Origin: Intestinimonas sp.
Lineage (GTDB): Bacteria; Bacillota; Clostridia; Oscillospirales; Oscillospiraceae
Direction of reading: 5' to 3'
Assembly (NCBI GenBank): GCA_022653075.1
Contig: JALCSB010000017.1
Location: 1-39,258 of the forward strand
DNA: 39,258 nucleotides
Shown in pieces: positions 1 to 6,668 of the stretch. The notes beneath the pieces are model-generated. The model did not search any database, was not told the DNA's origin, and saw only the letters and a list, made by a program, of their open reading frames with translations. Positions within the stretch are counted from its first letter, which is position 1; each line of letters opens with the position of its first letter. The translations under genes and the position numbers were made by a program.

Positions 1-185
1 CGCAGACGGTATCTTCTCCGGGCGGGGGCCGTGACCGGAGGATACAGGCGCAGCACAGACGCCGGTTTTTCTGCAGGCCAGTTCTGACCGACGGCAGTAT
101 CCAGCTTTTCCCGGTAGGCGCATAGATCCACCAAATTGCCTTCATGATGGATAAAGTGCGAGGTCTCAAAGTAGATCGTTTTCAT
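1..185 (-). CDS. Hypothetical protein, N-terminal part only
   Basis: The first 61 codons of a minus-strand gene are in the window and the rest lies beyond base 1. The ATG at 185-183 is preceded by a strong SD (AAAGGAGG) about 8 nt upstream, and a consensus promoter lies at 266-295, so the start is well supported. The peptide begins MKTIYFETSHF and has no signal peptide or membrane segment in the visible part. I do not recognise the family. The promoter carries an operator-like palindrome, so the gene is probably regulated. Confidence 0.6.
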   Translation of the reverse strand, partial: MKTIYFETSHFIHHEGNLVDLCAYREKLDTAVGQNWPAEKPASVLRLYPPVTAPARRRYRL

Positions 186-265
186 TGGAAGCCCCCTCCT
201 TTAGATGGACTTTTTATGGGTGATCCGTCTCATTTTTATATTTCATAGAACTTTAGTTCGAAAGA

Positions 266-295
266 ATTATACAACAAACGTTCCATGCCTGTCAA
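266..295 (-). promoter_or_regulatory. Consensus sigma-A promoter for the partial minus-strand gene
   Basis: On the minus strand TTGACA (295-290), an 18-nt spacer and TATAAT (271-266) match both hexamers exactly. A perfect inverted repeat, GAACT-AA-AGTTC on the minus strand (248-259), lies just after the -10 where transcription should start, which suits a repressor site. Confidence 0.75.
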
Positions 296-364
296 GAAAA
301 TTTTAAGGGAACTTATTCCTGACTTCTGCGTCCAAAGGGGCAGAGAATACAAAGGAGGTTTTTT

Positions 365-2533
365 ATGAAACGACTTCTCTCCCTTGCGGCTGCGCTGTGT
401 CTCATCTCTGCGCTGGCGGTGCCTGCCGCCGCCGCGAATACCGCAGACACCAGACTGACCGCTGTGACCCAGACGGTAAAAAACACGCTGGGCCTGGATA
501 CCACGGCCTACAACGACTTTTCCGGTGAGCTTTCCGAAAACCAGCTTGCCCCCATGTGGCATCTAACCTGGAAAGGCGATGTGGGTGTCCTGAATGTGAC
601 CGCTACGGAGGCGGGCAAAGTGCTTTCCCTCTACCGCTATGATGCGGCGGAAAACAGCGGGGGGGATACCGGACCGGCTTTTCCCGCCCACAACAGCGAC
701 CAGGCGAAAGCAGCCGCGCTGGCCTTTCTGGGCCGGGTGCTGGACAGCAGTCTGGAGACGGTACAGCTGAACCATGACACATGGAAAACCGACGTCGACA
801 TCGGTACCTCAGAGTACTACTTCTCGGGAAATATTCTGCTCCATGGGCTGCCCGCACCGCTCACCTGCTCGATTGCGGTTCGAGCTTCCGACCTGGCGAT
901 TATTAACTTTAACCGGGAGGATATTTCCAGCAGCTATCTGGGCGGCGTGCCCTCGTCCACACCCTCTGGTGCCGGAGATGAGGGAACCGCGCTGCTGTCT
1001 CTTCCCTCTCTGCGGCTGGAATATGTCCGTGGGGATCAGGAGAACAGCGCTGTGCTGCGCTATCTGCCCAACGCCATGGATGACTACTATGTGGACGCAC
1101 AGACCGGCGAGATGGTGAACCTGAGCGAACTCCGCTCCAAATTTGACGACGGAGACCGCCTGGCCGGTGGATCCGGCAATGCGGAAATGGCCAAAAGCGA
1201 GGCGGACGGCGGATTTACCGATGCGGAGCAGACCGGGATTTCCAAGCTGAAGGGCGTCCTTGCTTCGGATGCCCTGAGCAAGAAGGTGACCGCGCTCAAC
1301 GAGCTGGGACTGTCCAAATATACGCTGGTCCACACCTCGTACTTTGTGGGCGAGGCCGATGACACGGGCGTCGTCCCCGTTACGGCCCAATTGACTTATG
1401 CCAGACAGAGCGGGGACGATGTATGGCGCCGTTTTGTCACGGTGGATGCCCGCACGGGACAGCTGCAATCGGTGCATACCTGGACACCTGAGTTGGATGA
1501 CAAAGACATCCGCCTGGATGCCGACGACTGTCAGAGCAAGGCTGAAGCGTTTTTGAACAAGTATTACGGCGATCAAGCTAAAACATGCGCGCTTTACGAA
1601 AAGCCTACAGGCTCTGTGCTCAATTCCGACCATCCGGAGGAATGGGAATTTCAGTACGCCCGCCAGGAGAACGGGTATTTCTTCGAGGAGGACGGCTTTA
1701 ACGTATCTGTGGACGCCACAGACGGTTCTATCAGTGCGTACCATCAAAGCTGGGATGATCAGATAACCTTTGATTCCCCTGACGGCATCGTGAGCGCTGA
1801 CGCCGCGCTTGATACCTATGTATCAGGGTTTAGCATCATTTTGTCCTATCAAGCGGTTCCCCAGGCGCTGGATTTGGCGCCCATCAACGTGCGGCCTATG
1901 CTGAAAGAGATGGGTGCCTCCTACTTCTATGCCCTGAAGCTGGGCTATGTTCTGTCCAGCGATACGCAGATCGAAGGGATTGACGCCAAAAGCGGCAAGC
2001 CGGTGGTGAACACGGTGGAGCCGGGCGCTTCCATTACCTATGACGACTTGGACGGCTCCTGGGTCAAAGCCCCGGCCGAGACTCTGGCGAGCTATGGTGT
2101 GGGCTGGACGGGCGGTTCCCTCCAGCCGGACAAAGTCCTGAACCAGCGGGATCTGGTGGCCCTGCTCGTCAGCACACAGGGCGTGCAATATGACCCGGAG
2201 GATGACAAGAATGCGGACCAACTCTACTCTCGGGCATACCGGATGGGTATTTTGACGCCCGATCAGCGCAGCGACAACAGCACCGTGATCCGGGGTGCAT
2301 TGGTCAAGTATTTGCTGGACTGGGCGGGATACGGCGAGGTTGCCGGACTGGACGGCATCTTCCGCTGCGATTATCAGGACCAGGCGTCCATTCCGTCGGA
2401 GTATTACGGCTATGCCGCGCTGGCGCAGGGGCTTGGACTGGTGAAAGGGGACGGTGCCGGAAACTTCTCCGCCGACCATACCGCTACCCGGGCTGAGGCA
2501 GCGGCGATTCTGTACAACTTTTTGGTTCGGTAA
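365..2533 (+). CDS. Secreted YcdB/PepSY-like protein with C-terminal SLH-like region
   Basis: A 722-residue exported protein. Residues 1-23 form a Sec signal peptide (MKRLLSL, a hydrophobic core, then an AVPAAAA cleavage region). The body holds repeated PepSY/YcdB-YcdC-like segments, recognisable by recurrent VDARTGQL and VDATDGSISAY strands; these occur in Firmicute envelope proteins, often as peptidase inhibitors or chaperone-like modules. The last ~120 residues look like S-layer homology repeats, ending GDGAGNFSADHTATRAEAAAI, so it probably binds cell-wall polymers. The SD AAAGGAGG sits just upstream of the ATG, and the gene is monocistronic with a strong terminator at 2552. The function of this particular protein is unknown; the domain calls come from pattern recognition. 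Confidence 0.8.
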   Translation: MKRLLSLAAALCLISALAVPAAAANTADTRLTAVTQTVKNTLGLDTTAYNDFSGELSENQLAPMWHLTWKGDVGVLNVTATEAGKVLSLYRYDAAENSGGDTGPAFPAHNSDQAKAAALAFLGRVLDSSLETVQLNHDTWKTDVDIGTSEYYFSGNILLHGLPAPLTCSIAVRASDLAIINFNREDISSSYLGGVPSSTPSGAGDEGTALLSLPSLRLEYVRGDQENSAVLRYLPNAMDDYYVDAQTGEMVNLSELRSKFDDGDRLAGGSGNAEMAKSEADGGFTDAEQTGISKLKGVLASDALSKKVTALNELGLSKYTLVHTSYFVGEADDTGVVPVTAQLTYARQSGDDVWRRFVTVDARTGQLQSVHTWTPELDDKDIRLDADDCQSKAEAFLNKYYGDQAKTCALYEKPTGSVLNSDHPEEWEFQYARQENGYFFEEDGFNVSVDATDGSISAYHQSWDDQITFDSPDGIVSADAALDTYVSGFSIILSYQAVPQALDLAPINVRPMLKEMGASYFYALKLGYVLSSDTQIEGIDAKSGKPVVNTVEPGASITYDDLDGSWVKAPAETLASYGVGWTGGSLQPDKVLNQRDLVALLVSTQGVQYDPEDDKNADQLYSRAYRMGILTPDQRSDNSTVIRGALVKYLLDWAGYGEVAGLDGIFRCDYQDQASIPSEYYGYAALAQGLGLVKGDGAGNFSADHTATRAEAAAILYNFLVR

Positions 2534-2551
2534 CGGGCCACATGAGTAAAG

Positions 2552-2588
2552 ATTCCGCCGGGAGGTGGTTCCTCCCGGCGGAATTTTT
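2552..2588. terminator. Rho-independent terminator
   Basis: A 14-bp perfect stem (2552-2565 with 2571-2584, loop TGGTT) is followed by a T run to 2588. It sits between convergent genes and can serve both: the A residues at the left base give a short U tract on the minus strand. Confidence 0.9.
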
Positions 2589-2596
2589 GTGGCTGT

Positions 2597-2866
2597 TTAA
2601 AGCGGCTCCCCTGCTGCCAGCCGGAGTACACGTTCCACGTCCTCCGATTCGGCATGTCCCTCATGGACCTTAACCCCGTCCACATAATAAGCGGGGACAT
2701 AATAGTATTTGTGGGCGTTGGCAAATTCCAGCTCCTCTGTCTCGTCCACCACACGAATTGGAATTTCGTGCCAGGCGGGGTGCTTTTCCAGCAGGGCCTG
2801 CTGGTATTTTAGGGCCAGCGCGCAGTGCGGACATCCAGGTAGTACAAACAGCAGTACTTCTTTCAT
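2597..2866 (-). CDS. Glutaredoxin/thioredoxin-like protein (CPHC motif)
   Basis: An 89-residue thioredoxin-fold protein with the redox motif C12-P-H-C15 directly after the first beta strand (EVLLFVLPGC) and a VPAYYVDG segment where the cis-proline loop is expected. It is glutaredoxin-sized, has no signal peptide and is probably cytosolic. The physiological partner is unknown. A longer open frame runs to 3037, but the ATG at 2866 has the SD GAGGAGAA at the right distance and begins the conserved fold, so I start there. The upstream stretch is non-coding leader with a promoter near 3121-3149. Confidence 0.82.
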   Translation of the reverse strand: MKEVLLFVLPGCPHCALALKYQQALLEKHPAWHEIPIRVVDETEELEFANAHKYYYVPAYYVDGVKVHEGHAESEDVERVLRLAAGEPL

Positions 2867-3115
2867 TTGGATTCTCCTCGGTTCCTTAATTCTCTTGATG
2901 CCGAAATTCAACCTCAATGGCACTGCCACGCGTAGACCGGCCGCGCCCGGGGACAGGTCATAAGTTTTCCGTATCGTTCCGATGTCCTGTACCCACAATG
3001 CGCGGGTGTCTCGAATGGCCTTACCGCTGAAATACAAAAGGGCCCTCCGGCATGCCGCCGATTGCCTGGGCTTTGTCCGAAACCTATGCGCATATGCAAT
3101 ATCGGACCACTTTTG
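2867..3115 (-). promoter_or_regulatory. Long, possibly structured 5' leader of the glutaredoxin-like gene
   Basis: No convincing gene lies in this stretch. Read on the minus strand from the putative promoter it would be a leader of about 250 nt. It can form a GTCCGA/TCGGAC stem (3102-3107 with 3075-3080) and a GGGTACAGG/CCTGTCCC stem (2994-2986 with 2957-2950). It matches no riboswitch class I can name (not a T-box, TPP, SAM-I or purine type), and SRP RNA and tmRNA hallmarks are absent. It could be a cis-regulator or a separate small RNA. Confidence 0.35.
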
Positions 3116-3120
3116 TGGTT

Positions 3121-3149
3121 ATTATAGCACAATCGTTAAAAAAAGTCAG
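3121..3149 (-). promoter_or_regulatory. Putative promoter upstream of the 2597-2866 gene
   Basis: On the minus strand CTGACT (3149-3144), a 17-nt spacer and a perfect TATAAT (3126-3121). The -35 matches consensus at four of six bases. The plus strand has its own TATAAT at 3175-3180 for tadA, but no good -35 partner. Confidence 0.45.
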
Positions 3150-3209
3150 TTTTCCTTGCGTGGAAAAAACATGATATAATAAATGCAAAGCAGAGAAGGA
3201 GAGGATACC

Positions 3210-3695
3210 ATGGAACCGGAGGATTATATGCGGCAGGCGCTGGAATTGGCCGGACTGGCCGCTCAAAACGGGGACGTGCCGGTAGGCTGTGTGGTGGTGA
3301 GCGGCGGCCGGGTGGTGGGCCGCGGTTATAACCGCCGGGAGAAGGATGGTGACGCGCTGGCTCATGCGGAGGTGGAGGCCATCCGTCAGGCGTGTCGGAC
3401 CCTGGGCGGCTGGCGGCTGCAGGATGCCGCACTTTATGTTACGCTGGAACCATGTCCCATGTGTGCGGGGGCCATTATCAATGCCCGGATGCGCAGCGTG
3501 TACTATGGTGCGAAGGATGAGAAGGCCGGGGCCTGCGGCTCTGTGCTCAATCTGTTTGAGGAACGGTTTAACCACAAGCCTCGGGTGTACGGCGGTATTC
3601 TGGAACCGGAATGCGCTGCCATGCTCCAGGGCTTTTTCCGCAGCCTGCGTGAGCCGAATATGACCGGGGAATTACAAAAAAACCGAAAGATTTAA
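3210..3695 (+). CDS. tadA: tRNA-specific adenosine deaminase TadA
   Basis: A 161-residue zinc deaminase that converts A34 of tRNA-Arg(ACG) to inosine. H52-A-E54 (in HAEVEAI) supplies a zinc ligand and the proton-shuttle glutamate, and P-C82-P-M-C85 supplies the other two ligands; the later NHKP segment also fits TadA. Length is typical. An in-frame ATG at 3183 exists, but GAAGGAGAGG lies just before the ATG at 3210, which also matches the usual N-terminus. The last codons and the stop lie inside the first copy of the tandem repeat that follows, so the repeat arose from the tadA 3' end plus its downstream region. Confidence 0.95.
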   Translation: MEPEDYMRQALELAGLAAQNGDVPVGCVVVSGGRVVGRGYNRREKDGDALAHAEVEAIRQACRTLGGWRLQDAALYVTLEPCPMCAGAIINARMRSVYYGAKDEKAGACGSVLNLFEERFNHKPRVYGGILEPECAAMLQGFFRSLREPNMTGELQKNRKI

Positions 3696-3836
3696 ATTTC
3701 TTGTAACATCTTGCGTTTTCTTTCTTAACAACTGAGGAGTATCCTAAGAATTGCAAGAGACAGTTTCATTTCATTTGTATCCTCTTTCCTTTGGTGGAAA
3801 CCGGACGTCAGGAGCAGGCGTCCGGTTTTTACTGTA
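3679..3836 (+). ncRNA. Putative structured RNA, copy 1 of a tandem pair
   Basis: About 158 bp repeated almost exactly at 3845-4007. The unit begins in the last codons of tadA, forms a long hairpin (TTTCTTGTAA 3697-3706 region with TTGCAAGAG 3751-3759, extended by TTCTTA/TAAGAA 3722-3727 with 3745-3750), then a pyrimidine-rich single-stranded segment (TTGTATCCTC, 3775-3784), then a terminator hairpin. No plausible plus-strand ORF is inside. It could be a tadA 3'-UTR-derived small RNA or simply a duplicated terminator region; no good internal promoter was seen. Confidence 0.5.
3798..3830 (+). terminator. Rho-independent terminator of repeat copy 1
   Basis: Stem AAACCGGACG/CGTCCGGTTT (3798-3807 with 3819-3828), 11-nt loop, T run to 3830. 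It also ends tadA transcripts. Confidence 0.85.
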
Positions 3837-3844
3837 TTAACAGG

Positions 3845-4007
3845 AAAACCGAAAGATTTAAATCTCTTGTAACATCTTGTGTTTTCTTTCTTAACAACTG
3901 AGGAGTATTCTAAGAATTGCAAGAGACAGTTTAATTTCTTTTCATTTGTATCCTCTTTCCTTTGGTGGAAGCCGGACGTCAGGAGCAGGCGTCCGGCTTT
4001 TGCTGTA
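3845..4007 (+). ncRNA. Putative structured RNA, copy 2 of a tandem pair
   Basis: Second copy, offset by 166 bp from the first, with a 5-bp insertion in the linker. Differences in paired regions keep pairing: the outer stem pair is C3864-G3925 here but a G-U wobble in copy 1, and the third terminator pair is G3971-C3997 here but A-T in copy 1. The segment TTGTATCCTC (3946-3955) is complementary to the ribosome-binding site of the next gene (4134-4143). The RNA call is an inference from structure conservation between only two copies. Confidence 0.5.
3969..4001 (+). terminator. Rho-independent terminator of repeat copy 2
   Basis: Stem AAGCCGGACG/CGTCCGGCTT (3969-3978 with 3990-3999), the same 11-nt loop as copy 1, T run to 4001. 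One stem pair is changed on both sides relative to copy 1 (A-T to G-C). Confidence 0.85.
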
Positions 4008-4083
4008 CCCCAAAAGATAAGCGGTAGAAAAGGAAATTGTAAATATGCAAGTTTGGGTTTTTTATATTGAACCTGTCGATACC

Positions 4084-4113
4084 TTGTCAGCCGTAGCAAG
4101 GATATGGTACAAT
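4084..4113 (+). promoter_or_regulatory. Promoter of the small membrane protein gene
   Basis: TTGTCA (4084-4089), an 18-nt spacer and TACAAT (4108-4113) each match consensus at five of six positions. Transcription would start near 4120, giving a leader of only about 22 nt that contains the SD. Confidence 0.65.
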
Positions 4114-4142
4114 ATAACAAAAACTATTTTCAGGAGGATACA

Positions 4143-4415
4143 ATGAAAAAACAGGTAAAGATTGCTCTCATTGTGACCGGTTTCATGTTCGCAATAGGTT
4201 TAATCCTTGTATTTTCTTCCGGCGCAATCGGAGATTTGGCGGGACAGGACGCTATTTTCAGCAATGGCGGCAGTATGGGCACCGCCGCATACGAGAGAAT
4301 TGTCAACGCGACCACCACGAATTTTCAAATCGCCGGAGGTATCGTTTCCCTGATTGGTGGATTTGGAGTGCTCCTAAACTGGTACTTTTTCTGCAAGGAT
4401 AGTGAAACAAACTAA
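4143..4415 (+). CDS. Small two-helix membrane protein, unknown function
   Basis: A 90-residue protein with two hydrophobic helices (about residues 7-28 and 61-82) joined by a roughly 35-residue polar segment rich in G, S, T and N. It starts MKKQVKIAL, without a clear signal-peptidase site, so it is probably a membrane hairpin. The ATG at 4143 has the SD CAGGAGG 6-7 nt upstream; the in-frame ATG at 4104 lies in the -10 region of the promoter and is rejected. It is monocistronic. The SD is complementary to a segment of both upstream RNA repeats, so it may be under antisense control. I do not recognise a family. Confidence 0.7.
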   Translation: MKKQVKIALIVTGFMFAIGLILVFSSGAIGDLAGQDAIFSNGGSMGTAAYERIVNATTTNFQIAGGIVSLIGGFGVLLNWYFFCKDSETN

Positions 4416-4524
4416 AAAAGCGGTCCGCCTTCCGTCCCCGCAGCCCCTGCCACACGCACAGATTCGAGTACATAAGACCAATAAAACTGACCCCGTGAGA
4501 AGAATTTTGTTCGATCCTGTTAGG

Positions 4525-4560
4525 AGAGGGACAGACAGCTTAATCCTGTCTGTCCCTCTT
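4525..4560. terminator. Strong hairpin between convergent genes
   Basis: A 14-bp perfect stem (4525-4538 with 4546-4559, loop CTTAATC) separates the small membrane gene from the end of dnaI. The T tail is poor on both strands, so it may act as a weak bidirectional terminator or an RNA-stabilising hairpin. Nothing else was seen in 4416-4624. Confidence 0.55.
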
Positions 4561-4624
4561 GCTGTCTGCACGGAACTCCACGGTTCCGGTTGTGTCCCCC
4601 TATGGACGCGTGACGAAGCGTATG

Positions 4625-5629
4625 TCAAAGCTGGCGGTTCCGCTGAAGGCGGATGTCCTCTCCAAAAAAAGGAAGTACCCGGTACTCCCCCTCCAGCCGC
4701 GAGGCGATCTGGGGTGTGTAGCGTCTTCGTACGTCCTCCATGGTCAGGTTGGAACTAACAACCGTCCTCCGGTCGGCGGTGAGCCGGATATTCACCAACT
4801 GATAGAGGGCGGACTGAACGAAAGGCGTGGCCAGTTCGCTGCCCAGGTCGTCCACAATCAGCAGGTCGCAGCCCAGATAGCGGCGGGTACCGTCCCGCGC
4901 CTGACGGGAATCTTCACTGTTCCTGGAAAATTTTTGCGTTTCGAACTGGGCGAAAATATTCCCTGCGGTATCATACACCACGGAAAAACCATTTTCCGAC
5001 ACCGTACGGGCGATGCAGGCGGACAGAAAGGTCTTGCCCAGGCCGGTGCTGCCGCTGAGAAAGAGGTTATTAAAATAATAGCGCCCGAAATTCTGAGCGT
5101 AATCCCGGCAGATTTTGTAAACCTTTTGCATGTTTTCCCGAGGCGAGCGGCCGTAATCCGGCCAGACCTGGTCGCTGTAGCAGGACAGGTCGAACCGCTC
5201 AAAAGTCTGTTCTCCCAGATCCAGCAGTTTGGATAGTTCGGCAATCTGCTCCTGAGCGCAGAGTACCTTCAGACAGTCACACATGTGGGTGCCGGCCCAA
5301 CCCGTGTCGCCGCATTTGGCGCAGTAGGGCTTATCATCCAAACAGTCCGCGGGATAACCGTTTCCGGTCAGAAGGTCGGCACGTTCGGTCTGAAGCGCCA
5401 GATTTTTTCCCCGAATGGAGCCGATGGATGTGGAAGGGTCGCTGCCCTCTCGCAAAGAGGCCCCGATGATATGTACAATGGTCTGCCGCAGCAGGCGGTC
5501 AATCTCCGCTACCCGAGGCAGCTTTTTGTAGATCTCGGCCCGCAGGACGCTCTGGGCGCGCTCCCGCTCCGCCCGGCGTGCCGCCAGACGGGCGTTGGCC
5601 CGCCGAAGTACCGTGCCGCTGTAACCCAT
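4625..5629 (-). CDS. dnaI: DnaC/DnaI-type helicase loader ATPase
   Basis: A 334-residue AAA+ ATPase of the DnaI/DnaC family, which loads the replicative helicase at origins or restart sites. Visible features are a long basic N-terminal helix region (1-60), a zinc site C103-x2-C106 and C117-x-C119, Walker A GSTGLGKT (193-200), Walker B DLLIVDDLG (255-263) and a sensor-like VSSN near 293. The ATG at 5629 abuts the stop of the DnaD-like gene at 5630, with its SD inside that gene, so the two are translationally coupled. The pairing with a DnaD-like partner matches Firmicute primosome logic. The symbol is given by family; exact orthology to B. subtilis DnaI was not tested. Confidence 0.88.
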   Translation of the reverse strand: MGYSGTVLRRANARLAARRAERERAQSVLRAEIYKKLPRVAEIDRLLRQTIVHIIGASLREGSDPSTSIGSIRGKNLALQTERADLLTGNGYPADCLDDKPYCAKCGDTGWAGTHMCDCLKVLCAQEQIAELSKLLDLGEQTFERFDLSCYSDQVWPDYGRSPRENMQKVYKICRDYAQNFGRYYFNNLFLSGSTGLGKTFLSACIARTVSENGFSVVYDTAGNIFAQFETQKFSRNSEDSRQARDGTRRYLGCDLLIVDDLGSELATPFVQSALYQLVNIRLTADRRTVVSSNLTMEDVRRRYTPQIASRLEGEYRVLPFFGEDIRLQRNRQL

Positions 5630-6622
5630 TTAGGTTCCCCCCTTTGTTCTACCAGTCTGCTCCAGAAAACGGTCCATCCAGTCCATGTCCGCCTTCAGGC
5701 TGGCCTGCGCCGGCCTGTTCCCGTCGCCGGGCAGGGGGGCCGGAGCGCCGGGAGCCGGCCGCCGCCGCCGCGGAAGGCCGGAGTCCCCCGAAGCTACCTG
5801 CTCCGCCGTGTGCAGTCCCTTCTGATGCCAGCTTTTCAAAATGGAGTTCATATACGGCCAGCTGAGGGATTGCTTTTTGAAGACCGTCCGCTCATAGGCC
5901 AGCCGGATGGCCCCGTTGTCAAAGCCCATCTGGACCCAACTGTCCAGGTACTTTCGCTCCTGTTCCACCGGCGGCCGGCCGGCGATATTCAGCAGAGGAA
6001 GAAGCTCCTTTTCACGGCCTCGCAGCTGGGACTGCTGCCGCAGATGGGCGTCGGCCGCTTCCGGCGTATCCACGCCGAGGCGGCGCCAGATAAAGCCCTC
6101 ACGCCGAATCTGGGAAAACTTGGGCATACGGCCCTCCCCATATTTACGCTGGTTTTCCTCAATGCACCAGTTGACCAGCAGCAATACCACCTCGGCAGGC
6201 AGGGCCAGGTAATCATATAGGGTGTAGAGCATTTTGAGGTCTGCGGTGGATAGAACTTTCCCCAGGCGGCGCTCTACCTCCTGCACTAGGCCGGGAAAGG
6301 GGCTGCTCCCCTCCAGTTCCCGGGCGATGTCGCCGGCTGTGTACTCCGGCGGGGCCTGCGGTTCGGGTGGAACGGAGGCGGCGGGTTGCTCGGCTTCTTG
6401 ATCAGCCAGCCCCAAGCGCACCAGATTGTCGAACGCGGTACGCACCCGGTCTCCCGTCCAGCCCAGCGCGCGGCGGGCGGTATCTGGCGAGAAGCCGCCG
6501 CCCTGACGGAGCAAGTGGAGATACAGCAGGGCCTGATCTCCATCGCCGGCTTTCACCAGCCGGTCCGCCGCGTCCGCCGTCATAGACAGCACGCCGCCCG
6601 GAAGTCTCAGTCCTGTTGCCAT
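5630..6622 (-). CDS. DnaD-like replication initiation protein
   Basis: A 330-residue protein with a winged-helix-like N-terminus (about 1-85), a linker rich in P, E and A (about 85-105), and two DnaD-type helical regions. The C-terminal block has the family signature YMNSILKSWHQKGLHT, and the tail is basic and proline-rich. DnaD/DnaB-like proteins remodel origin DNA and recruit the helicase loader, encoded directly downstream with no gap. The start ATG at 6622 has a GGCGGA SD. It lies 46 nt after the GH13 gene in the same run. Confidence 0.85.
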   Translation of the reverse strand: MATGLRLPGGVLSMTADAADRLVKAGDGDQALLYLHLLRQGGGFSPDTARRALGWTGDRVRTAFDNLVRLGLADQEAEQPAASVPPEPQAPPEYTAGDIARELEGSSPFPGLVQEVERRLGKVLSTADLKMLYTLYDYLALPAEVVLLLVNWCIEENQRKYGEGRMPKFSQIRREGFIWRRLGVDTPEAADAHLRQQSQLRGREKELLPLLNIAGRPPVEQERKYLDSWVQMGFDNGAIRLAYERTVFKKQSLSWPYMNSILKSWHQKGLHTAEQVASGDSGLPRRRRPAPGAPAPLPGDGNRPAQASLKADMDWMDRFLEQTGRTKGGT

Positions 6623-6668
6623 TGGTTCCGCCTTCTTTCTCTTTGTTCCGGCTTAATCCGGTAATGGA

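Noticed and set aside
2597-3037. Longer 146-codon version of the glutaredoxin-like protein
   Set aside because: The first 57 codons lie in the structured leader, lack an SD and are not part of the fold; the ATG at 2866 has a proper SD.
3725-4120. 131-codon minus-strand frame through the tandem repeats, and SD-like AAAGAGGATACAAATG starts in each copy
   Set aside because: The mini-ORFs from those starts are at most 14 codons and differ between copies, the long frame is not preserved by the 5-bp indel, and the T-tailed hairpins point to plus-strand transcription.
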